Position numbers and translations under genes: made by a program. Shown here one piece after another: positions 18,721 to 28,600 of a stretch of DNA of 33,000 nucleotides. Source of the stretch: Discostella pseudostelligera (taxonomy: Eukaryota; Bacillariophyta; Thalassiosirophyceae; Thalassiosirales; Thalassiosiraceae); NCBI GenBank assembly GCA_036940085.1, contig JALLBK010000179.1, positions 1 through 33,000 on the forward strand, in the 5' to 3' direction. Below the pieces are notes generated by a model. The model worked only from the letters and a program-made list of their open reading frames with translations. It was not told where the DNA came from and made no database searches. The number at the start of each line of letters is the position of its first letter. Position 1 is the stretch's first letter.

Positions 18721-20837
18721 TTAAAGAAAAGACAAAACATTGGGAATTACTGCCTGAAATATTTCACCGCTATTCCAGCGAATGTCCATTCGGGCCTGTC
18801 GATCATCAATCTTTTTGCGTTTACGCTGGTGCGATGACTCGTTCAACATTATCTTCCATAGAACCATCTCAAGGAGTGTAGATGCGTTCATTAGAAAATC
18901 ATTATGCGCCCAAATGGAATCAATAATCAATCGATCTATCTTATCGTGCGCTTCATTGTCGCTATGATCTGAGGCGATAAAATCATAATTCCGTCTCTTG
19001 ACTTCCGCTTCTCGCTCGGAACTCATTTCACTTGAGCCGGCAAAAGAACTGGCTTTGATGAGGAGTCTGCCCTCCCAAATGCAATCGCATGCAAAGGATT
19101 CATCGATGATGTTTTTCCAATCGATTTTTAGGCCTGGGAAGTAGGTTCTCTGGGCCTTAATTATGTACCTCACGTAATCAATCGATTTGTATTTGGCAAG
19201 CATCTTGATAATCGCACCAAAATCGATCGGTATCGTACCCCATTTTCTCCTGTGCATTTCAAAGAAGTAGTGCATGATATCCATTGTGGGTTCGAATAAC
19301 AGCATATAAAAAAGAGGAGTTTCTCCCCATTTATCTTCGGTGAGCATAGTGTCAGGGTAGTGGTCGACGAGGCAGCGATATAGTCTCAAATCATTCGTGC
19401 CCGAGCATGCCAACACATGAAGGGGAGTCATTCCAAGACAGTAGACTTTGTCGCCGTTTGTAGTAGGGTATAGAACCATTTCCTTTAGCAGCTCAAATGT
19501 CTTGTTGTGTTCGTCAGATTGGTGAAGATGGTAGAAACACAACCGATGAACGGGCAAGTTGTCAAACCTATCCCTCAGCATTTCAAACGTGCAACCCACT
19601 TTTGCGATGTTACTGAATGTAGATTCAAACTCAACGACTTTTCCCAAGGAGGGTGAAGGAGAGATAGATATATTTCGCAGTAAGGGACACTCGTCAAATG
19701 CGTCTTTTTCAATGGCAGTTACAGTAGAGGGAATATTGATTGTGATTAGAGACTTGCATTTAGAAAATGCTTTCTGGCCAATAGATAGGAGACCTTCAAA
19801 AAGAGTATGAACGTGAGTATTGAGAGGACTGGAAGAAATGATTTGGAATTGATACATATAGTATGCATACCAGTGGATTCAAGTCCTTCACAGAGACGAA
19901 CTTCCATTAATTTTTCGCATTCGTCAAATGAGTATGCATCAATTGTAGTGACAGTGGAAGGAATATGTATTCGTTTCAACGACGTATGATAGAATGCTGA
20001 TTCACCAATTGATAGAAGTCCTTCACTCAGCTGAATTTCGTTTAAGTCATCACAACAAGAAAACGCTTTTTCGTCAATAGAAGTAACAGTTGACGGAATC
20101 TTTACTTGTCTCACTGTCCAGCAACCTCGAAAGCTTTTACCTATTGCTTGAACGCCTTCGCACAGATGTACCTTCTTCACCATGCAGTGTCGAAATAATC
20201 CATCAGGAATTTCACGGATAGAGATATTAAACACCTTCGCTGCATTGAAAGCCTGTGCTCCAATCACTTCGACCGAGGATGGAATGGTGACGGAAGCTAG
20301 TAAATAGCAATAATAGAATGCTTTATCTCCAATGCGACGCACTCCATTGTGCAGACAGATATTCTTCAATTTCGAACAATTCCGGAACGACTCCGAGCCA
20401 ATCGTTTGGACTGTAGATGGTATGATGATACTTGTCAGTGATCTACAAGCATGAAAAGCATTGTCGCCGATGTGACGCAGTCCTTCCATCAAATGTACCT
20501 CCTTCAATGAAGTACAGCAACGAAATGTCGAATCAGGTATGACAACGACAGTTGAAGGAATGGTGATGCGTTCCAAGGAGGTGCAACAACAAAATGCCTG
20601 GTCACCAATATCTTGAAGGCCTTCCCACAGATGTATTTCTTTCAACGACTGGCATACACCAAATGCCTCGATGCCGATGCGTTGCAGGCCAGCTGGTAGC
20701 TCCACCGCGACCAACTTTTCATACTGACAAAATGCTTGATTTGGGATGGATGTGACCGTGCGGTGGACGCGAATTCTGGAAGATCGTTTGCTGTAGCGGG
20801 GGAACGCCGCCGCCGATGCCGCCGGAACCATGGCCAT
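18721..20837 (-). CDS. BspA-type leucine-rich-repeat protein with ankyrin-like C-terminal region
   Basis: Exons 20837-19871 and 19793-18721 (77-nt intron, GTATGC donor, GAAG acceptor, phase 1) give 679 residues. The first half is about 13 tandem LRR_5 units of about 23 residues, alternating an IPSTV-x2-I-x4-F form with an EGL-x2-IG-x2-AF form, each followed by Cys-x2-Leu. The intron falls inside a repeat; the join GLESTGLLSIGQKAF has four residues more than the regular unit. The C-terminal part has ankyrin-like segments (LGMTPLHVLACSG, WGETPLFYMLLFEP), then a charged stretch. I chose the ATG at 20837 because its context (CAACCATGG) is near-ideal; an upstream in-frame ATG at 20912 is possible. 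There is no obvious signal peptide. The function is unknown; such proteins are numerous in centric diatoms and some anaerobic protists and bacteria. Confidence 0.85.
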
Positions 20838-20941
20838 GGTTGAATGAATGGTGAAGGTGAAGGTGGCTGTGCAGTTACGAGTTACGATAGCGGCACAAGG
20901 CAGGTGGCACATCAAGTTGATAGAGTACTCCTAGTTGATAC

Positions 20942-21019
20942 TTCTTCCCGCCATTATTGCCACATCTTTCTTCCCGCCATTTTCAAGTCTGACACGTGGC
21001 CGAGATGTTTTGGCGGGAG
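20942..21019. promoter_or_regulatory. E2F-like sites and G-box between the LRR gene and CBP20
   Basis: CTTCCCGCCATT occurs at 20942-20953, TTCTTCCCGCCATTTT at about 20968-20982, and a reverse-oriented TTTTGGCGGGA at 21008-21018. Between them lies GACACGTGG at 20991-20999 with a CACGTG core. All sit 50-130 bp upstream of the CBP20 ATG. The grouping of E2F-like and G-box words repeats what is seen upstream of the TPR gene. Confidence 0.5.
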
Positions 21020-21071
21020 ACTTGCCCCACCATCACACATCGAAGCCAACCACAAAAAATTGACGGTGACC

Positions 21072-21740
21072 ATGACCATGACGCAACGCACCACCCTCAT
21101 CCTCCCCCCGGCAACCTGCGCCCCGGCCCTACTGAACGCCAACGCCACCGAGAAGCGTCTCTACTGGGATCGCTCTCACTACAGCAAGCCCGAAGCTCAG
21201 GTATGCGCCCTCGCCCACTCCTCGACAGTCTACGTCGGCAACTTGGCCTTCTCAACGCGGACCATTCATCTACGACGACACTTTGAACAACTTGGCCCGG
21301 TGTCCGAAGTTCACATGGGTCTAGATCGATTTCGTAAAGTTCCATGTGGTTTTGCCTTTGTGGTGTTTTGTCATCGGATGGATGCATTGAATGCTGTCGC
21401 GAATTTAACCGGGACGAAGTTGGATGGGATGTTAATTCGCGTGGAATTGGATGCTGGTTTTAAGCCGGGAAGACAGTATGGAAGAGGTACGAGTGGGGGT
21501 CAAGTGAGGGATGATCGAAGTGGAGGGGGTGGGGGAAGTGGGAGAAAACGTAGTCGGGGTGAGGTGGAAGGAGGGGGAGGAGGAGAGCAGCAGCAACAAC
21601 AACGAGCGCCTCCCCAGCCGCAACGATTTGGGGCGAGATGGGAGTCTCCGAATCAAGGTCAGAATGCGCAGCAACAACCAAATATGTCAGATAGTGCAGT
21701 GGAAGGCAATGAATACGCTGGTCGTTTTTCGGAAGGCTAA
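21072..21740 (+). CDS. NCBP2: Nuclear cap-binding protein subunit 2 (CBP20)
   Basis: The small subunit of the nuclear cap-binding complex; it binds the m7G cap of RNA polymerase II transcripts in the nucleus with CBP80. It is single-exon, 222 residues (human 156). The N-terminal RLYWDRSHY supplies aromatic residues comparable with the cap-stacking tyrosines. The RRM at about 51-128 has RNP2 VYVGNL and RNP1 CGFAFVVF, and HMGLDRFRKV between them is diagnostic of CBP20. The segment after the RRM, LDAGFKPGRQYGRGTSGGQVRDD, matches the CBP20 C-terminal cap-binding extension ([23 protein letters not shown]), with Leu for Trp at its first position. The extra length is a low-complexity Gly, Gln and Arg tail. 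The ATG at 21072 (or 21078) is the first suitable start; the upstream open frame is the promoter. Confidence 0.93.
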   Translation: MTMTQRTTLILPPATCAPALLNANATEKRLYWDRSHYSKPEAQVCALAHSSTVYVGNLAFSTRTIHLRRHFEQLGPVSEVHMGLDRFRKVPCGFAFVVFCHRMDALNAVANLTGTKLDGMLIRVELDAGFKPGRQYGRGTSGGQVRDDRSGGGGGSGRKRSRGEVEGGGGGEQQQQQRAPPQPQRFGARWESPNQGQNAQQQPNMSDSAVEGNEYAGRFSEG

Positions 21741-21874
21741 TGGGGAGCATCGAATAGTAGACTAAAAAGTGATGAATAATAATTATTGTTGCGTCATTAC
21801 GTTGCATGCACTGAGTTCATTCGTAGGGACAACGATCCTTACACTCTTCAAGCGTCAGCATCAAGATGACAACC

Positions 21875-24800
21875 TTATTTGTTAGTCAAATGATTGTTCC
21901 CTTGGAGCTTGAAGTTCAAGATGTCACGTATGGGGATTTCCGATGGCACAAACAATAGCTCATTTCCCTCTTTATCCCTCTCGGTACCAACAATTTTATG
22001 ATCCGTAAGTTCCTTCAAAATATTGCGCAAGTTAACATCCGAAGATGTCAACATCTTCTTTACGCATTCATCTCTTAATGTATTATACGAGACAGGATTG
22101 GACTCGTTCGAAAGTTGAAGTGTTGCAAGAGCTTGTAATGCCTCAGTGTGCCTGGGTGCCAGGTAGGCTAGAACTTTGAGCGCCGCGGAACCTCCACCGA
22201 TGGTCTGGCTTCCTTTTCCTCGTTTAATCTTCTTTGATGATTCTTCTTGAGGCATGCATCGCACTTCTTCGATGTAGGGCCTGTATGTGTGGACTTTTTT
22301 CCAAGCCTTAAGCCAAAAAGGCAGCGATTGCAATATGAGGCGTTTGTTCCACGGCATCATGCTGAAATATTAGAATCAAAGACTCTCTAGAGTTGATAAT
22401 CATCTTGTCACTTACCCAATCAAATTTGTACTCGACATGCGGAGACCACAATACCATTGCCGCATTCACATTATCCACCGACGCAGCGATGCGTATCAAT
22501 GGTGAACCATTCTTGTTGCTGTTGGCGGAAAGGACAGCAAGAGCCTCCTGTGCGAAAACGCTACGCAAGCCTGCCCCGTCAATGTTGTGGATCAATAAAA
22601 ACAAAGGTCTGGATCTTGTTGTAGCGATTCGTTTTGCAATTGTTGTGGCCCTTTTCGTCAACAAATTAACATTCGAGTCTCTCGTCGGTTGGGTAATACT
22701 TCGCTGATATTCGGTACCATTGCAAAATATTTCATCGATGCAGTCGAGAAATGCATTCATGTCGATGTTTGGATCGTAGCCATTGAGGCTAATAACATCT
22801 CCCTCTTGCGCAAGGTGCTGCCCGAACGAAGTAAGTACTGATATCTTTGATCCTAGTCCGTACAGCAGGATTGACTGACTCGTTGCCAATGCAAATGACC
22901 ACTCCTGGAACTGCTCCTGGTATTGCACTTCGTACTTGTCGAACTCGACCTCGACATTAGATTGGCGAAACAAAGTTTTCACCTCAGCTATGCACTCTTG
23001 CTGTGTAGGCACGATGATATCACTAGCACCATCACTATTTTTCGATGATTTCTTTCCAGACTTTTTGCCGAAGTACTGGTCGACTTCTTCGGCACCTTTT
23101 CTTTGACGAGTGGATGCTTTTGATGAATTGTCTTTTCGAGCGTTCACCTTCGAAGTCACATCAAGATTGTTATCAGTTTTTCTCGAAACCTCATTTCGGC
23201 AAGCGAGACAGATGTGTTCCTTCTTTGCATCATTGCCCAAGTAATCGATTTGGAGACAGAGTCGATGATAAAATCGCCCACATGTTCCCTTGCATGCAAC
23301 AAGATTTCCCTCCCGGTTTGCACACTTCTCGCATCGAAGGGTAGTTTCTCGCATACTCTGTTCAGGAGGTCGAACATGATGATCAGATCATACTAGAAAC
23401 GATCGAAAAATGGATAGACCATACAACCAAGCAATTTACATCTTACCTCCGTCTCTTGAACAATCTCACCCGATATAGCTAATGCATCACGAATTCGAAT
23501 GTCCGCAGCACTGCCCGTCTTCGATGGGAGAGCATTGATGCAAAACAAGTGTACCCAAATTTCAGGCATATCCGATGATCTTCGGCTTTTCCTCTTTCGA
23601 CTCTTCTCATCGGCAACACCATTTCCCGCGTCGTCATCATCAAGTACAATTCGTACCATTCCTCCAATGATGGAATTTTTCACGCACAGTGGACAAACCG
23701 CATTGGGGTGCGTATGAACACGCCATCCCGAAGATTGAGATGCGTGATATCGCACTTTTTGTTTCACACCGTCATCTACTAAACTATGCATGCAGACATC
23801 GCATGTGAAGTATCCCTTTGCGTCCACCTCGGCTCGTGTTCTTGCATTCTTTTCGTACTTGTCATAATCCGATAATCCATAACAATGCGTGTGTACTATA
23901 AGACCACACTTCCGACATGCCACACGAGGATAGAGAATATTCGGACCCTTGAAACAAACATCGCATGGTCGATGGTTGTGACCGTACTTGGACTGACTGA
24001 GATCCATAGTTTGCTCCTGACGCTTGCGCACTCGGTCGCGATAGGCCACTTCCAATAATTCATGTCGTAGTTGTAAGTTGCGGCGTTTGTATGCCTTGGA
24101 TTTCGTAGATTGAGCAATTTGTTGAGCATGAATTTCTGACGGTGTGGCTCGATAATCCGTCATGCAATATTCATCAAGATATGTAACCAAATCGTTGGGG
24201 TTGTCAAATATCTCTGGTCCTTCTCCTCCATCGAAATCTTCTCCGTCGGATTTTTGTTCAGTATTTTCATCACATGTTATTGTATCATCTAGGTTGAAGT
24301 GTCTATATATTATTTTTGTCGTGCCCTCGGTGTCATATGCAATTCTTCCGTTCCTTCTCTCAATAGCCTTGGGAATGTGATACTTTCCATTCGAGTAGGT
24401 CCATCCAGCGGCTTGCAAATATCTCCATAATTCATTGAACGTTGGGATATTCAGACCGAGAACTCTTGTTCGTAATTGAAAACAGTGTAACTCGTCAAAA
24501 TTGGCGTCCTGTTGGCATTGATCATTGGTGTTGACGTCGGCTACGGTGCATGCAGCTGTCTCCTCGACTTCTTCCATTGAGTCTGCTTTGTTGTTGTCAG
24601 TTGATTTGTCACCATCAAATAAATTGCCATCGCATGAAGAAAAATTCTCATCCACCCCCAAAGCAGCAATACCCTCCGAATTTTCACCAATATTTTCAGA
24701 TGCAGCAGGTTCCACACTACTACATCCGTTCCCGACGGTGAAAGAGGAAGCCGCCACCTTTCGTAATGCCTCTTCTGAAAATTCAGTATCCTCTCTCAAT

Positions 24801-25042
24801 TCCGATACTCGCTCCATGACATCATACACGAACGATAAATCTAAATCTCGTTTCTGTGACATACACTCATTTTTCATCAAGTTGTAGAATTCATCGAAAT
24901 CCTCGTCCTCTTCTAGTGATTGGATGAATTGCAATACCTTGATGGCAAGTTCCAAGGCCGAGAGTGGCGATTGCAATGAAATGAGTGCGGTGGTGCATCG
25001 ATGGTAGAGCCAGTGGGCGTTGGAGTCGTCGTCGAGCTCCAT
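21875..25042 (-). CDS. ORC2: Origin recognition complex subunit 2 fused to a PHD-knuckle-PHD module
   Basis: Exons 25042-23447, 23357-22416 and 22306-21875 give 989 residues; introns are 89 and 109 nt, phase 0. Residues 185-225 hold a GW-type domain (FNELWRYLQAAGWTYSNGKY). PHD1 is C360, C363, C376, C379, H384, C387, C414, C417. A C2HC knuckle is C450, C453, H498, C501. PHD2 is C541, C544, C554, C558, H563, C566, C582, C585. This is the PZP order of BRPF, JADE and AF10 proteins. The ORC2 core follows in the same exon as PHD2: WSFALATSQSILLYGLGSK, VISLNGYDPN, LFLLIHNIDGAGLR and RIAASVDNVNA. Splicing of intron 2 gives FDWAWKKVHTYRPYIEE (animal ORC2 has NWLWYETTTYSPYTEE), then a C-terminal winged helix (about 880-975). 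It should act in nuclear origin licensing; the reader module may direct it to histone H3 tails. Confidence 0.92.
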
Positions 25043-25246
25043 GATTATGGGATTCAGATTAATTCGATGATGCGGTTATTGTCGTTGTCGATGTCGTCGT
25101 CGTGTTGGTGCCGTCGTAGCCTTAGTAGTACGATGGTGGCATGATGATGTTCATGGTCATTATCATTTTTTGAGTAGAGGGTGCGCTGATAAAAGTGGAG
25201 CGTGAGACGCAGTATCGATGGCACAACTGCCGGACAGACGAGATCA

Positions 25247-25261
25247 TCTCCCGCCACAAAA
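25247..25261. promoter_or_regulatory. E2F-like site upstream of ORC2
   Basis: TCTCCCGCCACAAAA contains TCCCGCCA, an E2F-type core, 205-219 bp upstream of the ORC2 start codon. ORC genes are E2F targets in animals and plants, which supports but does not prove the reading. Confidence 0.4.
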
Positions 25262-25271
25262 CTGAGTCCTC

Positions 25272-25470
25272 GAGCTCCTCTGTAAGAAGTACTGGTTTCT
25301 CGTTTTTAAATTTGGAAGGAGAAAGGACCCAAATTCAAATTTGACGAGATCCTCTGACAATCGTACCAGTTTCTCGTTTTTAAAAATGGGAAATGAGAAA
25401 GATTTGAAATTCGAATAAGTTTAAATTCTACGGGCTCCTCTGTAGATGTACCAGAGACTCATTTTGGATC
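25272..25470. repeat. Imperfect triplicated repeat (about 75-86 bp period)
   Basis: Three copies start at 25272 (GAGCTCCTCTGTA), 25346 (GAGATCCTCTGACA) and 25432 (GGGCTCCTCTGTA). Each is followed by GTACYRGTTTCTCGTTTTTAAA or a decayed form (third copy GTACCAGAGACTCATTTTGG) and then a G/A-rich GAGAAAG tract. Copies 1 and 2 share about 20 consecutive bases around TTTCTCGTTTTTAAA. Period is 74 then 86 bp. No coding frame follows the repeat. Confidence 0.65.
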
Positions 25471-25542
25471 TTCCGTTTGTGAGAAAAGAGAGAAAGGGCA
25501 GTCGAGTCGCTGCGGACGGACAGACGGACACCCAGCCCAATC

Positions 25543-25553
25543 TTTTTGGCGCG
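25543..25553 (+). promoter_or_regulatory. E2F-like site upstream of SMC6
   Basis: TTTTTGGCGCG matches TTTSGCGC, 142-152 bp upstream of the SMC6 ATG. It may lie in the promoter or 5' leader. Confidence 0.4.
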
Positions 25554-25694
25554 TCCTTCTCTTGCTTGTTGCTTGTTGTCTCTGCTGCTGCTGCCGCATC
25601 GATTGCTCGCTTGCGCTGCTTGCCCCATCATTTCATTTCACAGCATTGGTCTTCTTCATCGTCACCACATTGCTCCTATTCGATCCGGAACAAT

Positions 25695-28600
25695 ATGCCC
25701 ACCCCGAGCCGTCAAAAGAGAGCCCCCCAAGCCGACGAGGAGGCATTCGATAGCGAGGTGTTTGACAAAGAGAACGAAATGAACGGCGGTGCTGGCAGCG
25801 GCAGCGCCGGGAAGCGCAAGCAGTCGCCGGACGATGGTGACGACAACGAAGACCATGTGCAACAACAGGCTAATGACATCGACAACGACGACTCGCCACG
25901 CTCCCCGCCACCCAAACATTCCAAAAAGAAATCGAAGAAATCCGCCAGCTTCGCCGCCGCCACGTCCGACTCACCCATGAAAGATCGTCACATCAACCCC
26001 ACCGGCAAACCCGCCGAGGCCGGAATCATCCATGAAGTCTACGTTGAGAACTTCATGTGTCATCGCAAACTCTCCGTGAAATTATGTCGCAATGTCAATT
26101 TCATCCATGGTCAGAATGGCAGTGGCAAATCAGCNTCGCAAACTCTCCGTGAAATTATGTCGCAATGTCAATTTCATCCATGGTCAGAATGGCAGTGGCA
26201 AATCAGCCATATTGGCCGCTATTCAAGTTTGTTTGGGTGCCGGAGCACGTCGCACACATCGAGCACGCAATCTCAAAGATTTGGTCCGCAAAGAGGCCGG
26301 TGCCGATTGCGCTGGTGCCAAACTACGCGTCACACTCCTCAACAAAGGCGCCGATGGATACATGCCCGAAGTCTACGGCGATTACATCACCGTCGAACGT
26401 ATGATCTCTCTCCGCTCTGGTGGGTTCAATGGATACAAACTCCTCGATTCCACGGGCAAAGAACGCTCCAGATCCAAAAAAGATTTGGATGCCATGCTCG
26501 ATCAACTCAATATCCAAGTCGAAAATCCCGTGGCCGTATTAGATCAAGAAGAGGCCAAAAAATTCCTAACCGGTAAAGCTGAGGACAAGTATGAATTCTT
26601 CACCAAGGCTACTGAATTGGAGCGTCTGGATCGTGTCTATGCCAGTATTACCGATAACATTCTGGAGCAAAAGGCAACCCGGGAACGTGCATTGGAGAAT
26701 ATTCAAGGCTCGATTGAGAATACTCGTCAATTGAAAAAAGAGTGGGAACAATTCCAGGAGTTGGATAAGTTGGAGGTGGAGGTGCAGGAGTTGCGGGCGA
26801 ATTATGGATGGAGTGTCCATGGAGAGTTTAGGGAGCAGTTGCAGGAGGAGATGAAGGTGCGAAGAGACGTTTTGTAGGGGGGGTTATTCCATTGTCATCT
26901 TTCACCCTGATCTCATAATATTGTGGACTCTTTGTCATTGTTGCATCTATCTATCACAGAAAGCCCAAAAGTACGCCAAGGCACTTGAGAAACGTCGTGT
27001 AGAATACACCACAGCCGAACAATCCGTCAATGTCACCGACGATCAAGAGATGGAGGTGAACAAGCAACTCAAAGAACTTACCGATGAAGCCAATGCCGCT
27101 GCTGCGGACAAGTTGCAATTGGAGAATGATCTCAAGGCAGCTCAGGCACCCATCAAATTGAAGGAACGAGAACGCGGATTACTCTCTCGGGAATTGGCCC
27201 AGGAGAAGAAGAAGCATGCATCGGCCATCAAACGTCTCGATGATGCTCGTCGTCACATATTGGAAAGTCAGGGCCATGTAGCCGAGGAGGAACGAGTACG
27301 GACACGTAAAATTGCCCAAACCGAAAATGACTTGGCACGTGCCAGAGAGCAAGTGGAGCCGCTGAAAGAGCAGGTGAATGAACATCTTCGGAAATATCAG
27401 GATATTGAACCGGCCATGCAGCAAGCGAAGGAGACGATGGATGGGACGGAGAGGCAATTAGCGGGGGTGCAGCATAAGATGAATGCATTGCAGCAGGAGA
27501 GTGGAGGTGGGATGGCGGCTTTGGCGGTGTTTGGGGGCAAGTGCAAGGCTCTGTATGAGGTACGGATTATTTCTATTCATGCAGTCTTTGTCAATACTGG
27601 AATCAATTGATGCTTACATGCAATGCTCCGTTTCCCATTCATACATCCCACACACAGGCTGTCCAAAAGGCGGAAAGGGCCAAGAAATTCCAGGGCCCAG
27701 TCGCCGGTCCCGTTGGAATGTATGTTAAGATCGTCAGTGGCAAGGAAAAGTATGCCAAAATTGCGGAATCGGCTATTGGACCAGGTGCACTCGACCGCTT
27801 CATCGTGACCAACCAAAGTGATTTGCAATTGATGAACAGACTCCGTAGAGAGGTAGGATGCGGCCCTCGCGATTGTCCATTGTATCGTATTAGTCCAAAA
27901 TCGACGAAGCAGAAGTACAATGTCCCCGAACCGCCGCCGGGAGTGGAGACTATCACGAGTGTCTTGAATGTGGAGAACGCCATGGCATTCAACTTTTTGG
28001 TCGATCATGCGAGTATCGATACGTCGGCACTGGCAGATTCGAAGGAGAGCAGTGAAAGTGCCCTCCTTGTGAGGGAGAATAATGGCAAGTGTTCTATCAA
28101 GGGTGGGAAAATTCGTAAGGTGTTCTTCTTACCTAACGCAGATTATTGGGAGGCAAGGATGGGTAACATGATGATGGTGGGTAATGATCGCCCTATGAAG
28201 CAGACCATTGGAGTCGATAGGTCCGCGGCAATGGAATCCATTAAGCACGAAATTGTGGCATTGCAGAAGGAGTTGGCTAGGAACAAGGAGGAGGATAAAG
28301 GGGTGAGAGATGCCGCGTATAAGCACAAGAAGGACTGGAACGTGGCCAACGAACAATACAAGAAGCTCATTAGTCGAATCAAGGAGATGGGGGTTACGTT
28401 GGACAGGCTAAAAGACGAGGCTGATACGTCTGAGGAGGCGCCCACCATTGACACAACCGAGTATGAGAGGGACATCCAAGAGGCTGATGCTGCTGTGCAA
28501 GACTTGAAGAGAAAGGAGGCTTCAGTGGTGCAGGAGATCCAATCGCTTCAACCCGCTGTGGAGGAACGGAAGAAGCTCCTTGACGAAGTCACGTCACGAA

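Larger units (their letters stand above)
25043..25694. promoter_or_regulatory. Shared divergent upstream region of ORC2 and SMC6
   Basis: A 652-bp region between two divergent chromosome-maintenance genes. It contains an E2F-like TCTCCCGCCACAAAA at 25247-25261, a second E2F-like TTTTTGGCGCG at 25543-25553, and a diverged three-copy repeat at about 25272-25470. An in-frame ATG at 25446 could extend SMC6 by 83 residues, but that extension is unlike a family N-terminus. Confidence 0.6.

Noticed and set aside
25446..25694. Upstream in-frame ATG extending SMC6 by 83 residues
   Set aside because: The extension covers the third promoter repeat and an E2F-like site and does not resemble an SMC6 N-terminus; the ATG at 25695 is preferred.
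26063..26207. SMC6 as a pseudogene or a true tandem duplication
   Set aside because: The exact identity of the copies, the lone N at the junction and an otherwise intact gene point to assembly error.
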